A stretch of DNA of 64,000 bases from Desulfosporosinus sp. Sb-LF (lineage in GTDB: Bacteria > Bacillota > Desulfitobacteriia > Desulfitobacteriales > Desulfitobacteriaceae): positions 1-64,000 of the forward strand of contig NZ_SPQR01000001.1 of assembly GCF_004766055.1 (NCBI RefSeq), given 5' to 3'. This document shows, one piece after another, positions 56,346-64,000 of this stretch; the first letter of the stretch is position 1, and each line of letters begins with the position of its first letter. A program made the position numbers and the translations under genes. The notes below the pieces were generated by a model. That model saw only the letters and a list, made by a program, of their open reading frames with translations. It had not been told where the DNA came from and did not search any database.

Positions 56346-56372
56346 AGAGAAGGAACCTCGCGTTCCTTCTCT
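56346..56372 (+). terminator. Terminator after the DUF4911-like pair
   Basis: AGAGAAGGAAC (56346-56356) pairs perfectly with GTTCCTTCTCT (56362-56372) around CTCGC, followed by TTTT. Confidence 0.85.
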
Positions 56373-56570
56373 TTTATTCGTGTCATATGACAATTCACAT
56401 GAAATCTAGTCTTGGCCATCGGATAAAGGTTACAACTCTTACAAAATGGCGACATTTTATACAAGCGTTGTAGTCTATTGTTGTGACGAAGTTGGTACGG
56501 TTATGAAAGGGTTAGAAACTAGAATTATTAATTGAAATATTATCGCCTTGTCGGAAAGAAGCGATAGACT

Positions 56571-56616
56571 TAATTAAAATGGAGCTCTACTTCTCAGTAG
56601 AACTCCATTTTAATTA
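56571..56616 (-). terminator. Terminator of the CWB2/LRR surface-protein gene
   Basis: Arms 56571-56591 and 56596-56616 pair in 20 of 21 positions around TCTC. It is about 90 bases beyond the minus-strand stop, with T-rich sequence on the exit side. I see nothing else in 56373-56706. Confidence 0.75.
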
Positions 56617-56706
56617 TCTGCAGACTAGTTTAGCGTTGTTGGGACGCGGAGGAAGGCTAACCGAACGGGAATTTATCGGGTAGAGTAAAATCAAGGGAGT
56701 CATAGG

Positions 56707-58575
56707 TTAGAGAAGGAAATCCCTTCCAATGAGGTTCTTATAATATGACCTGACAGGGCTGTAATCTAACGTTTTATTATTACTTAGATACAGCGAGGTA
56801 AGATTAGTTAATTGTCTTAAAGGAGAAAAGTCATTAATATTATTCGATGCTACGTCCAGATAGGTTAGGGAGGTTAATCCAGTTAAAGAGTTAAGATCCT
56901 TAAGTCCACAGTTCCTTAACTCTAAGCATTTTAGATTAGTTAGCGTTATCAGTGGAGTTGTTAATGTAAGGTTATTACCGCCAAGATAAAGAGTTTTCAA
57001 ATTCGTAAAATACTCTAACCCGGTTAAATCTGTAATCCCAGAATTGTTGTAATATAACGAACTAATATTAAGGACATCACTCTTATAAATTGTGGCGTCT
57101 GTGGGTTTTCCTAATGTCCGGCAAACCGCAGTTTTAAGAGCGAGATCTGGGAAATAGATTTGACTGTCTTCGGAAACTTTAAGCGTTAAGGTAACGGTTT
57201 GGGTTAAGTCTTTAACCGTTCCTTCAAAGGTGTAAGTACCTATATTATTGATATTAATAAGATTAATATTCCAGGTAACGGGAAGCGACTTGACAGTATT
57301 ATTACTCATAGGTACCTCAACGGTCTGTGGAAAATTGAAGTATCCATTTCGAACGGTTTCAGCTGTAATTTTGTTCCAAACCGGAGTAACGGTCAAACTA
57401 AGGTGAACTATTGTGCTATAGTTCTTAATCTTTCCTTCAAATTCATAAACTCCTGATCTTAATGAATAAATAGAGGTCATACTCCAAGTTACCGGAACCT
57501 CCTCTGTTAACCCGTTTGTTGTGGTTACAGTGACGGTTTTTGGCGGTACGTATTGGTCTCCTTCTTGGACACTGTCAATGATATCAGCAACTGAGGCAAT
57601 ATGAGGGGGCTGTGTTACGAGTGATGATTCAGTTAAAGCACTGATAACACTGTTGCCTCCCATGATGTAAAGCTTGGAAATAATATTAGAGCTTATGAAC
57701 GAAAGTGCAGCGTTCGTTAGGGTATCACCCTTTAGCAAAAGAATCGGATTATTGTTCTTGGGGGCTAATGCGGAAGCGGCAAGGGCATCGGCGAAAATCT
57801 CACCTGTTGCAACATAAACCGTATCTAGATTAAGATTATCGGCAAATCTTGCGATCAATTTGGTATTTCGTTCGTAAGGATCTGCTCCTTCAATTATTTC
57901 GTAATTTGGAAATTGGGCTATCACTTTTTCACTTAGTTCTGAGTTACCAGTTACGATAAAACTAACAGGAATTTTATTACTAACTACAAGGATTTTTTGA
58001 CTATCCGTTAGATCATTGGGAGGTACGAGAAGCAGGGGCATCTCTTTTGCTGCGGCAATGGGACCAATGGACAAGGCATCAGGAAAAGCCGTACCAATCG
58101 CTACAAAAATCCCCTTACTTAATCCAATTCTTTGAGCCACTTTAAGTGCAGTTTCGTAACGATCCTGACCAGCTATTCGCTCAACAGTAATATTCATTGA
58201 GTAAAGTCGATTTTCCACATCTTTTGAAACAACAGCATAGCCTCCAATGATGTAGACTTTACTGACTTTTAGACGTTTCAACTCGACAGCAGTGTCGTTA
58301 TTTAGATCGGAGGCACCTGTTAATAATATCGGGGCATTATATTTATGAGCTAATGGCCCAGCACTTAAAGCGTCTGGAAAATCCTCACCATAAGCTATGA
58401 TGGCCGTACTTGCTCCTTCAGGCCAGCCACTTTGGCTAGCGGCAACGGCAGTTTGATATCGATCATAACCTGCAATTCGTTCTGTAGATGTAGATGCACT
58501 AGCCTTAGGTGCGTATATTAAGACAAGGATACTAATAAGAAAAAAGCTTAAAATGAAGTGTTTCTTTGTAATCAA
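56707..58575 (-). CDS. Surface protein with CWB2 repeats, two Ig-like domains and a leucine-rich repeat tail
   Basis: This exported protein of about 622 residues has a signal peptide (to about residue 27, ending near KASAS) and three cell-wall-binding-2 repeats. Those repeats (about 30-125, 130-225 and 225-320) show TERIAGYDRYQTAVA, VERIAGQDRYETAL and VYIIGG or LYIMGG. Two Ig-like segments (about 330-400 and 405-470, each with VTW) follow, then leucine-rich repeats (about 490-615). CWB2 triplets anchor clostridial surface proteins to the wall polymer. The LRR part could bind a partner. I use the TTG at 58575, 8 bases after AAAGGAGG. It faces the pilus operon divergently. Confidence 0.9.
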   Translation of the reverse strand: MITKKHFILSFFLISILVLIYAPKASASTSTERIAGYDRYQTAVAASQSGWPEGASTAIIAYGEDFPDALSAGPLAHKYNAPILLTGASDLNNDTAVELKRLKVSKVYIIGGYAVVSKDVENRLYSMNITVERIAGQDRYETALKVAQRIGLSKGIFVAIGTAFPDALSIGPIAAAKEMPLLLVPPNDLTDSQKILVVSNKIPVSFIVTGNSELSEKVIAQFPNYEIIEGADPYERNTKLIARFADNLNLDTVYVATGEIFADALAASALAPKNNNPILLLKGDTLTNAALSFISSNIISKLYIMGGNSVISALTESSLVTQPPHIASVADIIDSVQEGDQYVPPKTVTVTTTNGLTEEVPVTWSMTSIYSLRSGVYEFEGKIKNYSTIVHLSLTVTPVWNKITAETVRNGYFNFPQTVEVPMSNNTVKSLPVTWNINLININNIGTYTFEGTVKDLTQTVTLTLKVSEDSQIYFPDLALKTAVCRTLGKPTDATIYKSDVLNISSLYYNNSGITDLTGLEYFTNLKTLYLGGNNLTLTTPLITLTNLKCLELRNCGLKDLNSLTGLTSLTYLDVASNNINDFSPLRQLTNLTSLYLSNNKTLDYSPVRSYYKNLIGRDFLL

Positions 58576-58882
58576 ATACTCGTCCTCCTTTGCCAACTAT
58601 TTCTCGAAATATTGATTAAAACCCTGCTTTTATAAGAAAAATAATACGAAAGGAAAGTCAATGCTCTTGGTCGATAAATAGAATTAAGTTGCGATTGTTA
58701 TACTTGAACACCATTTTTTTGCTGCTATGTTGCCAAAAGATTATTATGAGAAAGCTTTGTAAATTCATCAACTTTTAATAGACAAAAACTTTTATCAAAT
58801 CCTTAGGGGGTGGTCCTCGGCAGAGTCGGAATATCTAAAACCGTATTATATTATGAATAAACGATTTGAAACTTTCACCCTA

Positions 58883-58911
58883 TTGACGAACAGTAATAAA
58901 ACCGATAATAT
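58883..58911 (+). promoter_or_regulatory. Probable promoter of the pilus operon
   Basis: TTGACG (58883-58888) and TAATAT (58906-58911), 17 bases apart, lie about 88 bases before the pilin start. The leader contains a small hairpin AGTCC (58942-58946) with GGACT (58957-58961). The rest of 58576-58882 is A/T-rich and shows no gene. Confidence 0.65.
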
Positions 58912-58998
58912 GTGTATAAAGAAAATAGTCAATAGGATGATAGTCCCAAAGTACTAGGACTCATGGGAATAAGTTCACAAAATAAGGGGATGAATGAG

Positions 58999-59559
58999 TT
59001 GAAGGAAATGATCATGCGGAGAAAAGATGAAGGTTTCACCCTAATTGAACTTATGATTGTTATTGCGGTAATTGGAATTTTAGCGGTTGTGTTGATGCCG
59101 AAGATGACAGGACTTAAGACTGGAGCTAAGATTACTGGAGTACAAACCAATGCAGTATCAGTTCAGGCTTATGTCGTTAGTGGAATGGATAAGTGGATAA
59201 ATAAGAATTTGAGTGATGCTGCAATAACTACCGCAATTTCTGCCCAATTTAGCGGGGATAATGCATTGAAAAATCCTTTGAGTGGATTAACTACACATTC
59301 TACTGATATCGTTGCTGCTAGTACATTGCTTACACAAACTAATTCAAGTGGAGTTGCTCAAACTCCCGCGATCACAGGAACAGTGGCCAAAACTGATGCT
59401 CTTCAAATCTTATCGGCAGCCCCTACTGCTACTCCTTATACAGCAGGGGCTGGTACAGTCGTTGTAGTAGTTTCTTCTCCCGCTACCAATGGAATTCAAA
59501 TAATTGGCTATGATGATAAAGGGAATGTGGTAGATTCAGCATTGAAGGTAAATCCATAA
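58999..59559 (+). CDS. Type IV prepilin-like major pilin
   Basis: This protein of 186 residues has a type III signal: a short basic leader (MRRKDEG), then the prepilin cleavage site G/F TLIELMIVIAVIGILAVVLMP, with Glu at mature position 5. The remaining part is Ala/Thr/Ser-rich with no cysteine. Its position as the first gene of a pilB-pilC operon with its own promoter suggests the main pilin or pseudopilin. The start is uncertain: TTG 58999 has AAGGGG 9 bases upstream, while ATG at 59008 and 58990 are alternatives. Confidence 0.85.
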   Translation: MKEMIMRRKDEGFTLIELMIVIAVIGILAVVLMPKMTGLKTGAKITGVQTNAVSVQAYVVSGMDKWINKNLSDAAITTAISAQFSGDNALKNPLSGLTTHSTDIVAASTLLTQTNSSGVAQTPAITGTVAKTDALQILSAAPTATPYTAGAGTVVVVVSSPATNGIQIIGYDDKGNVVDSALKVNP

Positions 59560-59657
59560 ATTATCTATTTGCCAGAGAATATGATCACTTAACAAAGGGT
59601 GTTTTCCAAAACACCCTTTTCTTATATCCTGAGGTAGAGGAAAAAGGAGGAAAACCA

Positions 59658-61364
59658 ATGGCCCTACGCCAAGAACGCAAACGTCTCGGTGAAATTTTAA
59701 TAGCAGGCGGTGTTATTACTCCTGACCAACTTCAGGAAGCTCTGGTGTTGCAAAAGAGCCTTGGCCTTCGTTTAGGCGAGGTTTTCATCAAACGGGGACT
59801 GGTTACCGAAGATGATATTTTGCGTACTATGCAAAGCCAACTTGGGTTGCCGACGGTTGATTTAGATAGGGTGACGATTCATGAGCAGATCTTGAATTCG
59901 GTGCCGGAAGCGGTTCTGCGCAAATACTCAGTGTTACCGGTAGAGATTACTAATAACCAACTCCATTTAGCGACCAGCGATCCTACGGACTATTTTGCTT
60001 TGGAGGATGTCCGTTTGGCCTCGGGGTTAATGGTCAAGCCGTGTTTAGCAAAGAAATCGGACATCCTGCGGGTGTTAGATCAATGGTACGGACGGGGTGA
60101 GGCAGAAAAGGCTGCTCGCCAGTATGTGCAACAAACGGGTTTGGCCCCGGTGGCTGCTGCCGCTCAGGCGGCCAGTATGCTTACAGACGCAGCTGAGGAA
60201 GAAGCTAATCCGGTCGTTAAGTTCCTTAACAATATTATTGAGACGTCGGTTAATAATAAAGCAAGTGACGTTCATATTGAACCTATCGAAGAGGAATTAA
60301 GGGTGCGCTTTCGGATCGATGGAGTTTTAAGAGAGGTTATGCGGACCCCGATAGCGATGGCTGGACCTATAGTCAGTCGAATAAAGATTATGGCGGACTT
60401 GAATATTGCCGAAAAGCGTCTTCCTCAGGATGGGCGTATCTCCTTCCTAGTTGGAGGAAGACCGATAGATCTACGGGTATCCACGACTCCGACCATGTAT
60501 GGAGAAAAAGTGGTTATGCGTATCCTCGATAAATCAGGGGTTGTTCTAAAGAAGGAGGCGCTCGGCTTAAACGAACGAGATGCCCACGCCTTCGATGAAC
60601 TTATTAAGAAGCCCTATGGAATAGTTCTTGTCACAGGTCCGACCGGAAGCGGTAAGACAACGACTCTTTACACTGCAATAAATGCCTTAAATACCCCGGA
60701 AAAAAATATTGTCACCTTGGAAGATCCAGTGGAGTTCAATTTTAAGGGTATTAACCAAACTCAAGTGAATCCTAAAGCTGGGCTAACCTTCGCCACCGGA
60801 CTGCGTTCCTTACTCCGGCAAGATCCAGATATCATCATGGTCGGGGAAATGAGAGATGCCGAAACAGCAGAGATTTCAATGAGGGCAGCGCTTACTGGAC
60901 AACTAGTACTTTCGACAATTCACACTAATGATGCTGCAAGTGCCATTAATCGGTTGATGGATATGGGCATTGAACCCTTTCTTATTTCTGCTTCACTGGT
61001 GGGAATTATTGCTCAACGGCTAATGCGCAGAATATGTCCTGTATGTGTGAGTGAGTATCAGGCTAGTACGAACGAAATTCATCTTTTGGGATTAGATGAT
61101 GACCAAGCTTTGACTTTAAAAAAGGGTAAAAAATGCCCGGCCTGCCACGATACAGGCTATCGCGGACGAATTGCAATTTTTGAAATTATGCCTATTACAA
61201 GTGGCCATCGGAGTTTGATTGATTCTAAGGTAACCACAGACAAGTTCCGTGAGTTTGCGGTTGAACAGGGTATGGCTTCGCTAAAGCAAGCGGCCATAGA
61301 ACTGGTATTGCAAGGCACTACAACAATAGAGGAACTACTAAGGGTTACCTATGCAAATGAATAA
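59658..61364 (+). CDS. Type IV pilus/type II secretion assembly ATPase (PilB/GspE)
   Basis: This 568-residue hexameric ATPase drives pilin polymerisation. An N-terminal MshEN-type domain (about 1-150, LGEILIAGGVITPDQLQEAL) can bind c-di-GMP in some relatives. The motor domain has Walker A GPTGSGKTT (about 327), an Asp box, Walker B IIMVGEMRD and a His box STIHTNDAASA. A zinc site is formed by CPVC (about 460) and CPAC (about 493). It lies between the pilin and pilC-like genes. Confidence 0.94.
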   Translation: MALRQERKRLGEILIAGGVITPDQLQEALVLQKSLGLRLGEVFIKRGLVTEDDILRTMQSQLGLPTVDLDRVTIHEQILNSVPEAVLRKYSVLPVEITNNQLHLATSDPTDYFALEDVRLASGLMVKPCLAKKSDILRVLDQWYGRGEAEKAARQYVQQTGLAPVAAAAQAASMLTDAAEEEANPVVKFLNNIIETSVNNKASDVHIEPIEEELRVRFRIDGVLREVMRTPIAMAGPIVSRIKIMADLNIAEKRLPQDGRISFLVGGRPIDLRVSTTPTMYGEKVVMRILDKSGVVLKKEALGLNERDAHAFDELIKKPYGIVLVTGPTGSGKTTTLYTAINALNTPEKNIVTLEDPVEFNFKGINQTQVNPKAGLTFATGLRSLLRQDPDIIMVGEMRDAETAEISMRAALTGQLVLSTIHTNDAASAINRLMDMGIEPFLISASLVGIIAQRLMRRICPVCVSEYQASTNEIHLLGLDDDQALTLKKGKKCPACHDTGYRGRIAIFEIMPITSGHRSLIDSKVTTDKFREFAVEQGMASLKQAAIELVLQGTTTIEELLRVTYANE

Positions 61365-61421
61365 TGTGATAAACTAAATCGAAGGACTTGAATTTAGCAT
61401 AATCAGTAGAGGGGAACATCA

Positions 61422-62630
61422 ATGCGTTTTCGATATAAAGTTATCGATGAACAATTTAAATTAATTGAAGGAACGCTTGAAGCGCATAACTATGAAGCTG
61501 CTCGCCGAGTGGTATTTGATAATCATTGGCAACTCATTAGCCTGTCTAAAGTGTCTAACTGGACTCAGCGGCTTAATTCGGTGGTTCAGAATAAGATTAA
61601 GTATGCAGCCATTGCTTCATTATGCAGTCAACTTGCGATGATGATTCGCTCGGGGACCAATATAGCAAAGGGTCTAAACATTATCTTGCAATCTTCAATA
61701 GAGGACAAGCGTCTGAGACCCGTGATTGAGACGGTTTTCAATAGTGTGAGCGAAGGAAGCTCCTTATCTGAAGCTATGAAGGAAACGGAGGGGGCCTTAC
61801 CGGAACTGCTGGTGAACCTTATCTCTGTAGGAGAGGAAAGTGGCAATCTAGATTTAGTACTGACTAGCATGGCTGAATATTATGAACGGGAGAACTTTAT
61901 TCGTAAGAAAATAGTGAGTGCTGCTATCTACCCGATTATTCTAGTAGGCGTTTTAATAGCCTTAGTTATTTTTTTCTTGGGCTTTATTTTACCTCAATTA
62001 ACTGACCTCATCACCAGTAATGGACAACAATTGCCAGTAATAACTCAAGTGGTAATTAATCTATCCGATTTTATAAGAACTAGAGGTTGGCTACTTGTTT
62101 TGTCTTTTGGGGGAATGGGCGTAGCTTTCTATCGGTTAATTAAAATTCCGCGCTACAGGTTGTTTTGGCATCAGTTTTTACTTGGCATTCCAATCTTAGG
62201 TAGAAATATGAAGGATGTTGTTATTGCTCGCATCTCTCGTTCTTTGGCTCTTTTTCTTCATTCTGCTGTACCAATTGTTCAAATTTTATTCTCGCTCGAG
62301 AAAATCGTAGACAATGAAGTAACTAAACAAGCTATGGGACGTATTAGAGATAAAGTCATTAAAGGGGAATCGATAGCGGGTGCTTTCGGTCAAGAACCTT
62401 TCTTCGACGCCCTGCTTATCCAAATGATGTTAATTGGCGAAGAAACGGGAAGATTGGAGGAATTGATGATTGAAGTAGCGAATAGTTATGATAAAAGGGT
62501 CGATTTAGGTATTTCAAGGCTGGTAAGTTTAGTCGAACCAGTGTTCACACTTATTATCGGAGGTTTTGCTGCATTGATTATTGTTTCCATTGCGGTGCCG
62601 ATCTTTAATATGTCTACCACAATAAAATAA
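61422..62630 (+). CDS. Type IV pilus/type II secretion inner membrane protein (PilC/GspF)
   Basis: This 402-residue platform protein has two GspF domains, each with conserved LCSQLAMMIRSGTNIAKGL- and SRSLALFLHSAVPIVQIL-type helices. Three membrane helices are visible (about 165-190, 215-235 and 375-395). The motif GEESGNLDLVL and its repeat GEETGRLEELM are typical. It anchors the PilB motor. The start follows GAGGGG. Confidence 0.93.
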   Translation: MRFRYKVIDEQFKLIEGTLEAHNYEAARRVVFDNHWQLISLSKVSNWTQRLNSVVQNKIKYAAIASLCSQLAMMIRSGTNIAKGLNIILQSSIEDKRLRPVIETVFNSVSEGSSLSEAMKETEGALPELLVNLISVGEESGNLDLVLTSMAEYYERENFIRKKIVSAAIYPIILVGVLIALVIFFLGFILPQLTDLITSNGQQLPVITQVVINLSDFIRTRGWLLVLSFGGMGVAFYRLIKIPRYRLFWHQFLLGIPILGRNMKDVVIARISRSLALFLHSAVPIVQILFSLEKIVDNEVTKQAMGRIRDKVIKGESIAGAFGQEPFFDALLIQMMLIGEETGRLEELMIEVANSYDKRVDLGISRLVSLVEPVFTLIIGGFAALIIVSIAVPIFNMSTTIK

Positions 62631-62647
62631 CTAGGACTGGATGAAGT

Positions 62648-63205
62648 ATGGAACTTGAAAATATAGGTTTGCTCTATCCAACTAATACTAGTCAAAACGA
62701 GTTAAGGAAACGGAATCATAAAAATGCTGGATTTACCTTAATCGAAGTAGCTTTGGTTTTAGCGGTTATTGCAATTTTAGTGGTAGTTACAGCACCAAAA
62801 TATTCAGTTTTAATGAAACACTATCGTTTAGAAAGCTCCGCCCTTAAGGTATTAGGGTATGCGGATTACGCTAAACAATTAGCTATTGACCATCGGGAAA
62901 ACTATGGCGTAGGGATTACATCTGACAAAAGGGTAGTGGTACTCCAAATAATATCACCTTTAACTGAATTTTGCAGTATCCCTCTTGACATAGGAATTCA
63001 ATCGGGGGGTACCACTACTAATGTTTACAATAGTCCTTTAAACGGAATTACAACAAACTATATCTACTTTGACTACCGGGGCTTTGTGCACTTACCTGAT
63101 TCTTCGTTAGACAGTCGATTAGGATTGGCAATCGTAGGAGGCGGTGAAACGATAGGGGTTAACTTCTCTAAAACGTTAGGCAATGCATCGCTGATTTGGC
63201 CATAA
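62648..63205 (+). CDS. Prepilin-type pseudopilin (GspH-like)
   Basis: This 185-residue protein has a long leader of 27 residues ending AG, then the N-methylation motif FTLIEVALVLAVIAILVVV, with Glu5 present. The rest is a globular domain without a family name I recognise. The leader is longer than usual, and no ribosome site is obvious besides GGATGAAG. It is 17 bases after the pilC-like gene, in the same operon. It probably primes or caps the pilus. Confidence 0.82.
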   Translation: MELENIGLLYPTNTSQNELRKRNHKNAGFTLIEVALVLAVIAILVVVTAPKYSVLMKHYRLESSALKVLGYADYAKQLAIDHRENYGVGITSDKRVVVLQIISPLTEFCSIPLDIGIQSGGTTTNVYNSPLNGITTNYIYFDYRGFVHLPDSSLDSRLGLAIVGGGETIGVNFSKTLGNASLIWP

Positions 63206-63274
63206 TGAAATTGTTTTAGCTGTTCATTAAAAAACTTCTAAAATAGGAACGACTGGAATGGGCAGGTGTTATTA

Positions 63275-63676
63275 ATGTATATCAGCAAGTATAATAGAGA
63301 TAATGGCATGACGATACTAGAGGTGGTACTAGCTATTACTTTGTTAATGATTTGTGTGACATATATACTGCGATCAAACTTTGCTGCGTACAAATATACT
63401 GTCCAAATAGATGTTCAGCAACAATTGACTTATTACGCACAGGGAGCGATCGAGGCAGCTCTAATCAATCCGGATTATACATTTGTTAGTAATTCCATAA
63501 GTGATATGTCAGCGCCATATAATTCATTCTCAATACTGCCCTCGGATCAACCGTTGGGGTATAGTGTCGAGGATGTTAATCCTTATCTTCAAAAGATTCG
63601 AATTACTGTTAAATCATCGTTGGCAAATATTAACCAAGTAACGCTTTATACTTACCGCTTGAAGCCGGAGTCGTGA
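63275..63676 (+). CDS. Prepilin-type pseudopilin (GspI-like)
   Basis: This protein of 133 residues has a short leader ending NG, then MTILEVVLAITLLMICVTYIL. The position after the cleavage site is Met rather than Phe, which is tolerated. Glu5 is present. The ATG at 63275 follows CAGGTG. It overlaps the next gene by four bases (GTGA), indicating translational coupling. Confidence 0.8.
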   Translation: MYISKYNRDNGMTILEVVLAITLLMICVTYILRSNFAAYKYTVQIDVQQQLTYYAQGAIEAALINPDYTFVSNSISDMSAPYNSFSILPSDQPLGYSVEDVNPYLQKIRITVKSSLANINQVTLYTYRLKPES

Positions 63677-64000
63677 ATAAAATGAGGCAATTAGCTATCA
63701 GGAGAAATGTTGTAGATGAAGCGCAAAAAATAGGAGGGTTTACCTTCTTAGAAGTCATTATTGCCATGATGCTCTTTGGGTTTCTAATGCTTTATGTTTC
63801 CCAGTTGATGAATAGCCAACTCCGTCTTTATAACACCGCTACTCAGAAGAATAGTCTTGAGCAAAAGGTCAGGGCTGCCACAGCTAAGATAGTAGATCAA
63901 GTGAGGTATTTCCCTAAAACCTATTACTCCTATAAACAAGGGCAAAAACCTAGTTTGCCAACGACTACACCTTCTGATGCGGGGGTTTACTCAAAGGATC
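63673..64000 (+). CDS. Prepilin-type pseudopilin (GspJ-like), partial
   Basis: The frame starts at GTG 63673 (or ATG 63682) and runs open to the window end, giving at least 109 residues. A leader ends in GG, followed by FTFLEVIIAMMLFGFLML, the prepilin motif with Glu5. It then shows LEQKVRAATAKIVDQVRY, typical of GspJ/PilW-like minor pilins. The gene is cut by the end of the window. Confidence 0.82.
   Translation, partial: MNKMRQLAIRRNVVDEAQKIGGFTFLEVIIAMMLFGFLMLYVSQLMNSQLRLYNTATQKNSLEQKVRAATAKIVDQVRYFPKTYYSYKQGQKPSLPTTTPSDAGVYSKD

Noticed and set aside
58918-58998. c-di-GMP riboswitch in the pilus operon leader
   Set aside because: Such switches precede pilus genes in some clostridia, but I could not find the conserved core words; only a small AGTCC/GGACT hairpin is present.

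Overview
The window looks like a core-genome stretch of an anaerobic, endospore-forming Firmicute of the Desulfosporosinus/Desulfitobacterium (Peptococcaceae-like) type. The signs are a complete set of [NiFe] hydrogenase maturation genes, an alpha/beta small acid-soluble spore protein, a BofC-like protein placed just before ruvC-ruvA-ruvB, YjcZ-like tiny proteins, T-box leaders before aminoacyl-tRNA synthetase genes, many TTG/GTG starts with strong AGGAGG sites, and a conserved Firmicute gene order. The genus is an inference from family content; no marker gene was searched.

Region by region. 1-345: end of an rRNA operon (23S 3' end, 5S, terminator), followed at about 377-563 by a dense non-coding run of inverted repeats. 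691-2902: a soluble chemoreceptor-like protein and a LarA-type nickel lactate racemase homologue. 3068-3289: a spore SASP. 3414-10413: hydrogenase maturation block, hypB-hypA-hycI leftward and hypF-C-D-E plus a DUF3842 gene rightward, without hydrogenase structural genes. 10512-12300: cysK and yebC. 12397-22698: bofC-like, ruvCAB, a SpoIID-like gene, queA, tgt, yajC, an EcsC-family remnant, an HD-domain gene, secD and secF. 22905-25763: a polysaccharide deacetylase lipoprotein, then a tandemly duplicated four-gene block of tiny glycine-rich membrane proteins and, opposite, a 32-residue Trp/Gly/Phe-rich protein. 25986-27581: a membrane protein, and a NiCo-type riboswitch before a cation-efflux gene. 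27660-34005: recJ, apt, the (p)ppGpp synthetase/hydrolase, dtd and a metallo-hydrolase. 34066-37492: T-box, hisS, aspS. 37670-38302: a CsoR-type repressor with its operator, and thioredoxin. 38483-44463: threonine aldolase, rarA (opposite), Rrf2 regulator, cysteine desulfurase, iscU-like scaffold, mnmA. 44582-49335: PRC-barrel protein, zinc ribbon, AI-2E exporter, a short T-box leader, alaS. 49413-56339: ireB, a ferredoxin-fused aldo/keto reductase, yqgF, DUF1292, a VanW lipoprotein, mltG, a U32 protein and two tandem DUF4911-like genes. 56707-58575: a CWB2/Ig-like/LRR surface protein on the minus strand. 58999-64000: a type IV pilus/type II secretion-like operon cut off by the window end.

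How the genes fit together. Nickel recurs: HypA/HypB insert nickel, LarA is a nickel enzyme, and the cation exporter is probably under a Ni/Co riboswitch. Sulfur handling also clusters: cysK in one place, and Rrf2-IscS-IscU-MnmA (Fe-S assembly and tRNA 2-thiolation) in another.

The most unusual items are the duplicated mini-protein block, the tiny Trp-rich protein, an EcsC-family remnant interrupted by a single in-frame TAG, an alaS T-box leader that seems to lack room for Stem I, a hisS-aspS T-box whose specifier region contains overlapping Asp and His codons, and the post-rRNA hairpin array. I found no CRISPR array, transposase gene, prophage or defence system.
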